This document shows positions 39,419-48,062 of a stretch of 64,000 nucleotides of DNA, piece by piece. The notes under the pieces are model-generated. The model did no database searches. It was not told the origin of the DNA and saw only the letters and a program-made list of their open reading frames with translations. The first letter of the stretch is position 1, and each line of letters begins with the position of its first letter. The DNA comes from Proteobacteria bacterium bin106 (GTDB lineage Bacteria; Bdellovibrionota_B; Oligoflexia; Oligoflexales; Bin106): the NCBI GenBank assembly GCA_002238945.1, contig MPNI01000003.1, positions 1 through 64,000 on the forward strand, given 5' to 3'. The position numbers and the translations under genes are program-made.

Positions 39419-39819
39419 AAAACATCTTGCTAGCACAAATTATCATAGCCTGAAAGCTTATTCATATTGATTTAAACAGACACCTCACTGCATAAATTAG
39501 ATATCCTTTGGTATCAAGTACATTGATGAATATTTTAAAATCTAGCCTTTAATCATTTCTTAAGAAGAAATGATTCATTACAAAAAGTAGTCCAGAAAAT
39601 ACAGAAAAAATGTAGAAATAACAATCACTATGAGCAATACAAAAATCTTATATCTGTAGCGCTAGATATCTATGATTAAAACGCAGCTATGCTAGCAAAA
39701 ACCACCTGCAGTATTTGTTACATCACAAATACTGCTTTATTTTTCTCAATTAGCCATTTATGATCTCTACTACCTTAGGGCTCTACTAACACTCTTATAG
39801 AACTGTATAGAACTGTGCC
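39419..39819. other. Intergenic region with two hairpins
   Basis: About 400 bases upstream of ubiE. An 11-bp hairpin with a three-base loop lies at 39551-39575 without a T-tract, and a full terminator lies at 39708-39744. The latter is about 290 bases past the last gene, so the region may include a small transcript. Confidence 0.5.
39708..39744 (+). terminator. Intrinsic terminator far from the upstream gene
   Basis: A perfect 11-bp stem (39708-39718 with 39725-39735), a six-base loop and the tail tttatttttc. It ends either a long 3' leader of the lipoprotein gene or an unannotated small RNA. Confidence 0.88.
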
Positions 39820-40629
39820 ATGGCTGAAAAACACACCGCTTCATCTTCTTCCTCTACTAAGCAAGAGACACCCAGTTCTCATGCTGCTAGCAGCTTAGAA
39901 GAAAAACAAAAAAACATCATCCATCTTTTTGATCATATAGCTAAAAGGTATGATTTTCTTAATCGCATTCTCTCTTTAAGGCAAGATATACGCTGGAGAA
40001 AAAAGCTACTCAGTTGGATACCTGACTCTCCTTGCAATCACACGCAACAAGACACAAGCAACCCAAACAAGACATTGGCGGATGTGGCAACAGGAACAGG
40101 TGATGTGGTGCTAGCGGCTAGAAAAAAACTGACACACTACAGCCACTACTATGCCATCGATCTTTCAGAAGGCATGCTCAACCTAGCACGAAACAAAGCT
40201 CAAAGGCAGCCTCATAACACCCCCATAACGTTTATCTTAGCTGATGGTTGTTCTCTACCTTTACCTGATACCTCAGCTGATTGCCTCACCATCTCCTTTG
40301 GATTACGTAACATTCAACGACGCAAACTTGCCATTAAAGAATTTTCTAGAGTCTTAAAGCCACAAGGAATATTACTCATTCTTGAGTTCTTTCCTGTCAA
40401 AAAAGGCATCCTATCTAGCTTATTCCGACTGTATTTTTACCGCATTTTACCAGCCATTGCAGGGCTATTTTCTCAAAAAAGCGCTTACCGCTACTTACCT
40501 GAAAGTGTGTCACATTTTATCAGTGAAGATGCTCTCAAAACAGAATGCGCATCTTTTGGACTCAGCTTTGAAGCTGAGCATAGATTTACCTTAGGATCAT
40601 GTTCTCTTTTACGCTTTAAAAAAACTTAG
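39820..40629 (+). CDS. ubiE: Demethylmenaquinone/ubiquinone C-methyltransferase
   Basis: A 269-residue SAM-dependent methyltransferase of the UbiE/MenG family, which methylates the quinone ring in the last steps of menaquinone or ubiquinone synthesis. Signatures: FDHIAKRYDFLNRILS (37-52), SAM motif DVATGTGD (88-95), DGCSLPLPD, and FGLRNIQRR, the family block 2. The first 30 residues are Ser/Thr rich and not conserved. The stop overlaps the stop of hemH in the convergent arrangement, sharing ttag at 40626-40629. No other quinone gene is nearby. Confidence 0.95.
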   Translation: MAEKHTASSSSSTKQETPSSHAASSLEEKQKNIIHLFDHIAKRYDFLNRILSLRQDIRWRKKLLSWIPDSPCNHTQQDTSNPNKTLADVATGTGDVVLAARKKLTHYSHYYAIDLSEGMLNLARNKAQRQPHNTPITFILADGCSLPLPDTSADCLTISFGLRNIQRRKLAIKEFSRVLKPQGILLILEFFPVKKGILSSLFRLYFYRILPAIAGLFSQKSAYRYLPESVSHFISEDALKTECASFGLSFEAEHRFTLGSCSLLRFKKT

Positions 40630-41819
40630 CATTCTTTTAAAGACTGGATTTTTTTATAAAAATAATCCACCGTCTCAACACGACTGTTTGGACATTCCAC
40701 AAGTTCTATGACCAGATGAGGATACATTTTTTCACATTCTTCTTTAGCAGCCAATCCTATCTCTTCAAGAGTTTCCAGGCAATCACTGAGAAAGCTAGGA
40801 AATGTGATGATAATTGTCTTAATGTGCGTTTTCTTTGCAAGGCTACCTAACACATCCAAAGTATTAGGCTCTGTCCAACGAGCAGGGCCAAGACGTGATT
40901 GAAAGCCTATGGAATAATCATCAGGCGATAAACCTAGCTGAGATGCAATCAGATGAGAGGTTTCTACACACTGCCTACGATAACAGTGTTGATGATACAT
41001 CTTATCTGACAAACAACAGGTGTAATCAGCAGCACCACAACGCAGTTGTGGTGCTGTTTGTGACTTCTCGGGTAATAATGTAGCCTCACACTGACTCAGT
41101 GGCACACCATGATAGCTCATCACCACATGAACACAGCTCAAATCAGCATGTTGCTTTAAAGCATGACTTAGCTTACGGGACTCTAAATCAATAAAGCCTG
41201 GATCACAGTAATAAGGAGCCAAAACCCGCAGAGCTGGCACCACCTGACGCTTACTTGCTGCAACATACAAAGAGGCAAGAGTTGAACCAAATGAACTCGA
41301 AGCATACTGAGCAAATAAAGGTAGCACCACGATCTTTCGAACTCCTCTATCCATCAACCTAGCTAGCTGTTCTGGAATACTCGGCTTGCCATAGTTCATA
41401 GCCAAACACACTTTATATTTTTGGGTTTGCTTGTCTCCATCATTGAGCTTTCTTTCTAATAGCTCACTTAATGCAAGACCGTGATAAAGCAAAGGTGAGC
41501 CATGCTGTGAATGCCAGATAGAGCGATATTTTTGAGCGGAACGTATGGCTCGCAAATAGGGCACCAACTTACCCACAAAAAGACGAACGATCCAAGGCTG
41601 AATAATCCGAGGATCGGAAAGAAACTGTTTAAGATAGACTCTCACATCTTTTGAGCTATAAGAAGCAGGTGTGCCGATATTAAGACACATAACACCCACT
41701 GCACCTTCTTCCACCTGAGCTTCTTCTTCCACCTGAGCTTCTTCTTCCACCTGAGCTTTTTTACGTGCTTCTTGAGTCACATCACACTTAGTCAAGCATC
41801 CCTCTCCATCCAGATACAT
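40626..41819 (-). CDS. hemH: Ferrochelatase, Cys-rich
   Basis: The enzyme inserts iron into protoporphyrin IX (or coproporphyrin) at the end of haem synthesis. I take the ATG at 41819 (GAGGG nine bases upstream), giving 397 residues; an upstream TTG would add eight. Features in the longer numbering: LNIGTP near 54-59, catalytic His245 in MSYHGVP, and FQSRLGPARW (314-323). Between 250 and 292 there are six Cys (252, 269, 276, 277, 287, 292), more than in the E. coli type, suggesting an [2Fe-2S] cluster as in some other bacterial ferrochelatases. The N-terminus contains three Ala-Gln-Val-Glu-Glu-Glu repeats (18-bp DNA repeat) outside the core. Confidence 0.94.
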   Translation of the reverse strand: MYLDGEGCLTKCDVTQEARKKAQVEEEAQVEEEAQVEEGAVGVMCLNIGTPASYSSKDVRVYLKQFLSDPRIIQPWIVRLFVGKLVPYLRAIRSAQKYRSIWHSQHGSPLLYHGLALSELLERKLNDGDKQTQKYKVCLAMNYGKPSIPEQLARLMDRGVRKIVVLPLFAQYASSSFGSTLASLYVAASKRQVVPALRVLAPYYCDPGFIDLESRKLSHALKQHADLSCVHVVMSYHGVPLSQCEATLLPEKSQTAPQLRCGAADYTCCLSDKMYHQHCYRRQCVETSHLIASQLGLSPDDYSIGFQSRLGPARWTEPNTLDVLGSLAKKTHIKTIIITFPSFLSDCLETLEEIGLAAKEECEKMYPHLVIELVECPNSRVETVDYFYKKIQSLKEC

Positions 41820-42075
41820 GTGTCTTTTCCCTCTACTCCCCAACAGCCACTGACATCTTTACAGCAGCATCAAAACATCCACCATATCCCAGCCTTGTCC
41901 CCATGACAATGAAGATCATGATCTGTAACGAGTAAAGGCGTCCATATAGGCAAAGTTCACTGGGTAAAAAAACATCATCACCAGGTATCATGTGATGCTA
42001 ACAATTTAATCATTGCGTAAAACAACCAGCAGAATCAGCAAGATTCCGTAATCACAATAGGTTTTCCCACAAGGC

Positions 42076-42084
42076 TGTGGATAA
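42076..42084 (-). promoter_or_regulatory. Consensus DnaA box
   Basis: TGTGGATAA is the exact reverse complement of the DnaA box TTATCCACA. A near match lies 60 bases away. No dnaA, dnaN or AT-rich unwinding arrangement is present, so a regulatory or titration site is more likely than an origin. Confidence 0.5.
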
Positions 42085-42091
42085 CTACTTT

Positions 42092-42113
42092 TGACGTGAT
42101 GTGAATCACGTCA
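42092..42113. promoter_or_regulatory. Operator-like 22-bp palindrome, CRP/FNR-type geometry
   Basis: Perfect 9-bp arms (tgacgtgat and atcacgtca) flank four bases. The inner part TGAT-N4-ATCA has the spacing of FNR/FixK/CRP-family half-sites. It lies about 150 bases before the protease start and 270 before hemH, and could control either. Confidence 0.55.
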
Positions 42114-42262
42114 CCGTTTCTTTCAATCCATGACACTGATGTTACCCACAAAACAAGGTTTTCACCACGTTTTAACAAAAATACAGCTCAAGATATCACT
42201 ACCCTCAACCGACAAAGGTGCAAAGTGAGGTTAACTAGAACTAGAAAGAGTAGTAAGATCTT

Positions 42263-43597
42263 ATGATACAACTGATACAACCCTATATATGTATTTGGCT
42301 CATTATGAGTTTGAGCATAACGTCTTTTGGTTGTATAATGTCTTCTTGTAAAAAACCCGGTGGTAAAAAAGATCTTAGCGTAGTCAAAACTCAAGGAGGC
42401 ATAGAGCATTCTTTTACCTCACTTCCTGGATTTTTTGTTGCATTTTCCAGTAGAGTGACCTCAAATTCTGTCTCTTCTACTTTGGTTCCTCCTGCTAACA
42501 TCAAGACAAAAACAGACAATGTGGTGGCTAAATCACCCACACCCACAATCAATAATCTTTATGATTTTTGCTCAGGAGCTCATATAGGCGGAGGGTATGT
42601 TTTAACTGCAGCACATTGCATCTCCCAGCAATTATACTCCAGTGATTATAAGAATGCCGACTCTCATGGACTTCTCATTATCAAAAAAGATGCTTCTGGC
42701 AATCGTTTTAAGCATTTTGTACCTTTCTCTGAACTTGAAGCCATAGTAATCCATGCAGATTTTGGCTGCAGCACAACCCCACAAACAGATATAGCTTTAT
42801 TAAAAGTGAGTGCTACAGATGCTGAAGGTTGGGCAGCTGAAGCTTCTCTTGGAGTTGATGTGACATATTCTAAGGAAAATCTGGGCGATTATGTTTGGGT
42901 GTATGGTATAGGAAAAGATAGACTTACCAACAGATCGGATGATGGCTCTAGGTCCTATTTTGGTGGTTTAGCACATATTTATCATGGAGACGCTGCCAGG
43001 GACACGAAGATAAGTTACAAAGAATATAAGAACATAATAAAAACGCTGCCTGAAGAGATAAGAAAAAAAAGAGAAGCAAGGAAGGGTTATACGAACTACC
43101 AAAATCCTCTGTGTGAAGCAGCTCAGCCCACTCATATTTCTGGTCAGGAAGATGAATCTAACACCCACACAAATGCATTTAAAATCCCATCTGATTCAAC
43201 GTCTAGAGTGGCTGATGCAACAGACTACTCATCCATCATATTTTTTACAGGACGAAGAGCAGGAGATAACAACAAAGAAATCATCGCTACTTGCCAAGGA
43301 GACTCTGGAGGTCCTGTTTTAAAAAAAGCATCTTCTTTGGGGGAAGGTCGTTATACTCTTGTAGGAATAAATGTAGCTTCAATGCCAAATACCACCCATC
43401 TTGATAAAGTCAAAGAATACTTTATATCAAATGCCACCACCTCTTGTGGTGAAGAAGGAATGGCCATAGCTTTAAGTGTTTACAGCCAAAGAGAATGGAT
43501 CGCAGCAGCCATGGCTGCTGCAGAAGTCCCTGGAAAATATGCACCTCCAGCGCATTTTACTCAACCGAATCTTTCTTTAATGCCAACGCCAAACTAG
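42263..43597 (+). CDS. Secreted S1 (chymotrypsin-fold) serine protease, probable lipoprotein
   Basis: A 444-residue protein with a hydrophobic leader and two candidate lipid-attachment Cys (SFGC, Cys24, and MSSC, Cys29). The protease domain has the full triad: His118 in LTAAHC, Asp176 in TDIALLKV and Ser348 in CQGDSGGP. Cys103 and Cys119 match the conserved disulfide by the His. The residue at chymotrypsin position 189 is Ala (A342), so trypsin-like specificity is not expected. An insertion of roughly 80 residues (about 225-310) separates the Asp and Ser blocks. It likely acts outside the inner membrane. No inhibitor or partner gene is adjacent. Confidence 0.92.
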   Translation: MIQLIQPYICIWLIMSLSITSFGCIMSSCKKPGGKKDLSVVKTQGGIEHSFTSLPGFFVAFSSRVTSNSVSSTLVPPANIKTKTDNVVAKSPTPTINNLYDFCSGAHIGGGYVLTAAHCISQQLYSSDYKNADSHGLLIIKKDASGNRFKHFVPFSELEAIVIHADFGCSTTPQTDIALLKVSATDAEGWAAEASLGVDVTYSKENLGDYVWVYGIGKDRLTNRSDDGSRSYFGGLAHIYHGDAARDTKISYKEYKNIIKTLPEEIRKKREARKGYTNYQNPLCEAAQPTHISGQEDESNTHTNAFKIPSDSTSRVADATDYSSIIFFTGRRAGDNNKEIIATCQGDSGGPVLKKASSLGEGRYTLVGINVASMPNTTHLDKVKEYFISNATTSCGEEGMAIALSVYSQREWIAAAMAAAEVPGKYAPPAHFTQPNLSLMPTPN

Positions 43598-43661
43598 AGC
43601 CACAAAAAAAACTCACGGATGTACTATCACTTGGCACGGTGATTGTTGTTTTTTTGATCCG

Positions 43662-44534
43662 CTAAGAGTCTTTGGGAATCCATACAGCACCCAAACGAGC
43701 ATCTAACACAAAAGACTGACCTTTTATAAAATGGTTATAATGCCAAGGAGCACGATACTCATTATTTTTAGCCGAAAATGATTGATCTCTTATGGGACGC
43801 AACCGGTAGACATTACGATTACCAAACCCCTTACCTGAAGTCACATAAAAGAGAACACCATGGCTACGAAAGCCTCTTTGCATAAGGCTTTGCCATTCTG
43901 CCTGCTCAGAAGTAAGATACTGCCAACCTTGAGAGTCCTCAAAAGAATAAATGGCTCGCAGATACCCCAATATCACCTGCGATAACGCTAAAGGAGCCAT
44001 CAAAGCAGAAAAACTCTCACCAGTTAGTGTGTATTTCTGTAAGGCCTGACATTCGCTCGAAATACCCTCATCACCATCAGCTAAAGATGTTTTACTTACC
44101 GACGGTGATTTTTCACAACCATCGAAACGAGAATGAACAATTCGGTGCACTACATTGGTCTCTTCAAGACGCTGCCAATAACGAAATGTGACCATGGGTA
44201 AACAAACATCATGAAAAAGAAAACCCCTCTTGCCACAATCCAGCTTTGCCTCATAGGACACAGCTGAAGAAGCAGACGGAACAAACCGCCCCAAAGCATC
44301 AAGATCATGAGACGACTCGATCGCTTTACCAACCCTTAACTCCTCACCTGCTGAGGTCCGAGCAACTACTCGAGGTTGCTTATTATCATTATCATTATCA
44401 CTATCGTCATCTGCCGTCTCTGCCGTCTCTGCCGTCTCTGCCGTACATGCTGTAGAAAGCAAGACAACACTCAACAAACACAGACGAAATATTGCCAGTA
44501 TATGCACCACAAAAGCTCCCTCACTGACAATCAT
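43662..44534 (-). CDS. Putative lipoprotein of unknown function
   Basis: A 290-residue protein with lipoprotein signal LSVVLLSTAC (Cys30). The mature N-terminus has four Thr-Ala-Glu units (a 9-bp DNA repeat of tctgccgtc) and an Asp/Asn-rich acidic run, so a flexible tether is likely. A domain of about 200 residues follows with four Cys (LDCGKRGFLFHDVC, DGCEK and SSEC), rich in aromatics. No family is recognised. It is convergent with the protease gene, with 64 bases between the stops and only a weak hairpin followed by T-run around 43629-43656. Confidence 0.78.
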   Translation of the reverse strand: MIVSEGAFVVHILAIFRLCLLSVVLLSTACTAETAETAETADDDSDNDNDNKQPRVVARTSAGEELRVGKAIESSHDLDALGRFVPSASSAVSYEAKLDCGKRGFLFHDVCLPMVTFRYWQRLEETNVVHRIVHSRFDGCEKSPSVSKTSLADGDEGISSECQALQKYTLTGESFSALMAPLALSQVILGYLRAIYSFEDSQGWQYLTSEQAEWQSLMQRGFRSHGVLFYVTSGKGFGNRNVYRLRPIRDQSFSAKNNEYRAPWHYNHFIKGQSFVLDARLGAVWIPKDS

Positions 44535-44610
44535 CTCACATCACACCCCTTAAACATATTTGCATGGAACATATGTCAATATAAGTGAATATGTCTTCCT
44601 TGCAAATATA

Positions 44611-45276
44611 CTACACCACACCACTCACAGCTTTTAAAGGCAACACCTTAGCACTGCGAGTTAAAATCACCCCAGGATTGGTCACGACATTACAACCGGT
44701 TTGACTATAATCAGCACATATAGCACCAAGTTTTCTCATACCACTTTCAAAAATAGTGTCATTATTGATTTTCAAACACACAGGTTTTTTATCTAAACGC
44801 ACATTCGCTGTTTTTGTTCCAGCACCCAAATTCACCCCATAACCAAGCAACGAATCACCCAAATACACATGATGTGAAGCCTTAGCTCCTTCGAGTAATA
44901 ATGATGATTTTGCCTCACAACTATGCCCCATCAAAGCCTTAGGAGCCATATAAACACCACCACGAAGATAAGCACCACTACGCACCACAGCACCAGAAGA
45001 GATATATGCCGGAGAACGGATAGAGACAAAGCCCTCCACACATGCCCCCTTCTCAATAACAATATCTTCACCTATAAGCTCTGCTCTATCAGAGACCTCA
45101 CCTTGAATTTTGGTATGTCTCAAAGCTATCATCTCAGCAAGAACATCACCAAAACCTGCTAAAACTTGCCATGGAAACTGACAAGCCAAAAAATGCTTAC
45201 GCAACAACGTAGGTAACACCGATTCTTGCAAAGACGTGCTAAAAAGATGCGCTGTGGTGATATGCTGAATATCCAT
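44611..45276 (-). CDS. Left-handed beta-helix (hexapeptide repeat) sugar-nucleotide/acyltransferase-like protein
   Basis: A 221-residue protein that begins with the short motif ITTAHLF, followed by about ten hexapeptide-like turns (for instance GEDIVIEKGACVEG, YISSGAVVRSGAYLRG, SLLGYGVNLGAGTK). These features match stand-alone GlmU/GlgC-type beta-helix proteins annotated as UDP-GlcNAc diphosphorylase-like or acyltransferases. No N-terminal nucleotidyltransferase domain is present, so acetyltransferase or regulatory function is more likely; the substrate is unknown. The ATG at 45276 is chosen because homologue-like sequence starts there; an ATG ten codons upstream has no better ribosome site. 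smpB and yaaA lie upstream on the same strand. Confidence 0.85.
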   Translation of the reverse strand: MDIQHITTAHLFSTSLQESVLPTLLRKHFLACQFPWQVLAGFGDVLAEMIALRHTKIQGEVSDRAELIGEDIVIEKGACVEGFVSIRSPAYISSGAVVRSGAYLRGGVYMAPKALMGHSCEAKSSLLLEGAKASHHVYLGDSLLGYGVNLGAGTKTANVRLDKKPVCLKINNDTIFESGMRKLGAICADYSQTGCNVVTNPGVILTRSAKVLPLKAVSGVV

Positions 45277-45352
45277 AAAACATTGATTTAAAGCGAGTAA
45301 AATCATCTATAATGCGCTGCTTTTATGCATCGCCTAGCTATTACTTAAGCTA

Positions 45353-45802
45353 TTACTTAAGCTGTTGCTTATTTTTTAAAGCTCTTTGAATATCTCTGTG
45401 GTCCTGCTTTTCTTTTTCGCGCGCTCTCTTATCATAGTATTTTTTTCCACGACCCAGAGCAATCTCACACTTGATCCATCCATGCTTTAAATACACCTTC
45501 AAAGGCACCACAGAAAAACCTTTCTCCGATACTTTACCGTGCAATCTTCGAATTTCACGCTTTTTTAAAAGCAATCTTCTCACCCGAGTTTGTGAATACT
45601 CTTCACTACGTGATCCCTTATAAGGACTGATATGCACCTCACGTAATAAAGCTTCACCTTTAACCATATCTACCCAGCCTTCTTTCAAACTGATCTTACC
45701 ATCACGAACACTCTTTACCTCACCACCCAATAAAGATATACCCGCCTCAAATGATTCAATGATCTCATAGTCATGAAACGCTTTTTTATTACGTGCTAAC
45801 AT
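45353..45802 (-). CDS. smpB: SsrA-binding protein SmpB
   Basis: A 149-residue protein that binds tmRNA and brings it to stalled ribosomes. Signatures: NKKAFHDYEIIESFEAGI, LLGGEVKSVRDGK, and the positively charged C-terminal tail starting at KKYYDKR. The ATG at 45802 gives a canonical N-terminus; a TTG and a GTG a few codons upstream are also in frame and the leader lacks a strong site. The tmRNA gene itself was not found in the window. Confidence 0.96.
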   Translation of the reverse strand: MLARNKKAFHDYEIIESFEAGISLLGGEVKSVRDGKISLKEGWVDMVKGEALLREVHISPYKGSRSEEYSQTRVRRLLLKKREIRRLHGKVSEKGFSVVPLKVYLKHGWIKCEIALGRGKKYYDKRAREKEKQDHRDIQRALKNKQQLK

Positions 45803-45848
45803 TTTCACAAACAACAACCCGTAAAAATAAGATTATGCCCCTTATGCA

Positions 45849-46679
45849 CTAAGAAGCCTTACGCACAAATACATAGGTTTTCTCATTGGATAATGAAGCC
45901 CTAAAACCATAACCCAATCCCTTATAATCTTTTAAGCCCTCAGGCTGCCTCAATTTATGGCAAAGAACAAATCGAGCCAAATCACCACGGCCTTTTTTAG
46001 CAAACATCCCTATATTTTTTAACTCACCACCACGATCTTCTTTAAACACCACATCGATAACATCGCAAGCCAAAGCTTCTCTATTCACCACAGCAGCATA
46101 CTCACCACTAGCACAGTTGACTAACACCTCACTGCCTGTTGTGTCTAATCCATGATGCAACTCACACGTGATATGCTCTTGCCAAAACTCATAAAGATTC
46201 GCATGACCGCAAGCAGCTAGACGACTTCCCATCTCTAAACGATAAGGATATATGCCATCAAATATCCTCAAAACACCATAAAGACCACTTAATATCCTCA
46301 AATGCTCCTGGCCATACACCAAATCGTCTTTAGAAAAAGATGCTATGTCAAGTCCCACATAAGTATCACCACGAAACAAAAATCCTGCTGGAAAGCTCTT
46401 AGATGCAGACCACTTCAAAGGAAAATCCTGATACCTTTGATAATTCAACTCAAGAAGCTTAGTGGAGATTTTCATAAACTTAGATAACTTTTCGACAGAA
46501 TATGTCTTCAATTGCTTGACCAACACTTGTGTATACTTATATAAAGAGGGTTGATGTAAAGCAAAATTCTCCATATCTGTCTCAATGATCTCTGCAGATG
46601 ACATATCTCCTAACATCGAAGGATGATAAGGCTTTTCAAAATGCATCAGTTTTTTAGCTGGCGAAATCATAACAAGCAT
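45849..46679 (-). CDS. yaaA: YaaA (DUF328) peroxide-stress DNA-binding protein
   Basis: A 276-residue protein of the YaaA family, which in E. coli lowers free iron and protects DNA during peroxide stress. Family blocks are visible: MISPAKKL at the start, KISTKLLELNYQRY, LSGLYGVLRIFDGIYPYRLEMG and a C-terminal GYGF. I placed the start at 46679 (AAAGGAG about 11 bases upstream); the frame extends 19 codons further without a better signal. It is on the same strand as smpB and divergent from mrp. Together with bacterioferritin and ferrochelatase it adds to iron handling in this window. Confidence 0.95.
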   Translation of the reverse strand: MLVMISPAKKLMHFEKPYHPSMLGDMSSAEIIETDMENFALHQPSLYKYTQVLVKQLKTYSVEKLSKFMKISTKLLELNYQRYQDFPLKWSASKSFPAGFLFRGDTYVGLDIASFSKDDLVYGQEHLRILSGLYGVLRIFDGIYPYRLEMGSRLAACGHANLYEFWQEHITCELHHGLDTTGSEVLVNCASGEYAAVVNREALACDVIDVVFKEDRGGELKNIGMFAKKGRGDLARFVLCHKLRQPEGLKDYKGLGYGFRASLSNEKTYVFVRKAS

Positions 46680-46866
46680 ATCGATCTTCACTCCTTTCTT
46701 TATCCTGCCCATCAAACTATACATCGAACTATACATCAGAGACTATAAACACTATATAAAAACTCATACCGCAATAACATTATCCCCCATGAATCCACAC
46801 ATCCCACTGTCCATCAATGCCTCATAATTTCGTTTAACCATGACAAAAATAACCACATAACAAACT

Positions 46867-48003
46867 ATGTTGCATTCTCATATAGATAAACTTCTCAACG
46901 AGATATTGTCTGCCCATTCTCCTGCAGAACAAGCTTTAGCAGTACTCACCAAAACACACCTGATAAAGCATGCCCCAGATGCCAAAAGACATAAATGGCG
47001 TATCACTCTTGATGGTAGTGCACTGAATATTCAAGAAAAAGCCCAAACCGAAGCCTTTTTCCTCTCTCATCAACTGTCTCAACCTCTCAGAGATCATCTC
47101 AAAGAGGCAAAACTCTCTGTACTCATCACCTTTAGCCATCAACAGCCCAAACAATCCCCAAAAACCTACGATCGTTTCGCAAACCTTAAACATCAGCCCT
47201 CACTTACAGAAAAAAGCAAGCCTCGCCCTCTACAGCATATTGCACATATTTATTGTGTTGCCTCAGGAAAAGGCGGAGTGGGCAAATCCAGTGTTGCCAT
47301 GAGTATTGCCCTCCTGCTTGCCCAAGCGGGAAAACAAGTGGGCTTGCTCGATGCCGATATCCATGGCCCTTCAGCTCCCACTCTTCTCGGCACATCACCA
47401 CAAGGTGCTATGGAAGTGAGATCAACACTGAACCATAACCAAGAAATGGAACAAAGGATCGTACCACGCAAACATCATGGCATAAAATGTGTCTCTTTTG
47501 GATTTCTCTCAGATACAGATCAACCAGTGATGTGGCGTGGCCCTATGATCAGCAAAGCACTCGATCAATTTCTTTTTTCTACAGAGTGGGGAAAACTCGA
47601 CTATCTGATCATCGATCTCCCTCCCGGTACCGGTGATATTCCCATGTCTCTAGCAGAAAATGTCGCACTAGATGGCATCTGGATCGTCACCACCGCTCAT
47701 CCCATAGCTTTAATAGATGCCCAAAAAGCCATTTCCATGTTCTACAGACTCCATATTCCTGTTATTGGCATTATCGGTAACATGTTGCAATTCACTTGCA
47801 GTCATTGCAAACACACCTCAGATATCTTCGGATCCATGGAAGCACTTCACCACCTCTGTAGCTCACACTCCTTACCTTTAAGTGCCCAAATACCACTACT
47901 GTCATCATCACACACACAAAAACACCAACCCCGAGCACTATGGGATAACCAACTCAAAGAGGCTCTTAGTGAAGTGATAGCAACTATGGCAGAAAATACA
48001 TGA
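46867..48003 (+). CDS. mrp: Mrp/ApbC iron-sulfur cluster carrier ATPase
   Basis: A 378-residue P-loop NTPase of the Mrp/NBP35 family, which carries and delivers Fe-S clusters as a dimer. Deviant Walker A SGKGGVGKSS (133-142), LLDADIHGPSAPTLLG (160-175), and the bridging CxxC at Cys311/Cys314 (FTCSHC) are all present. The N-terminal 120 residues include a DUF59-like domain of low similarity. It is followed 59 bases later by the TPR/cyclic nucleotide protein, so the two may be cotranscribed. Confidence 0.96.
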   Translation: MLHSHIDKLLNEILSAHSPAEQALAVLTKTHLIKHAPDAKRHKWRITLDGSALNIQEKAQTEAFFLSHQLSQPLRDHLKEAKLSVLITFSHQQPKQSPKTYDRFANLKHQPSLTEKSKPRPLQHIAHIYCVASGKGGVGKSSVAMSIALLLAQAGKQVGLLDADIHGPSAPTLLGTSPQGAMEVRSTLNHNQEMEQRIVPRKHHGIKCVSFGFLSDTDQPVMWRGPMISKALDQFLFSTEWGKLDYLIIDLPPGTGDIPMSLAENVALDGIWIVTTAHPIALIDAQKAISMFYRLHIPVIGIIGNMLQFTCSHCKHTSDIFGSMEALHHLCSSHSLPLSAQIPLLSSSHTQKHQPRALWDNQLKEALSEVIATMAENT

Positions 48004-48062
48004 CACAAAACAAAAATTCTCGTTTATAACACGTGTTTTAGGCCTTCAAGCTGTTATCGATC

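Larger units (their letters stand above)
41820..42262. other. Divergent intergenic region with operator-like palindrome and DnaA box
   Basis: About 440 bases between hemH and the S1 protease gene. It holds a perfect DnaA box, a second box with one mismatch (ttacccaca near 42142) and a 22-bp palindrome, listed separately. No coding frame is convincing. Confidence 0.6.

Noticed and set aside
42000..42200. Replication origin
   Set aside because: Only one exact DnaA box, no neighbouring dnaA/dnaN/rpmH/gidA and no strong AT unwinding element; listed only as regulatory sites.
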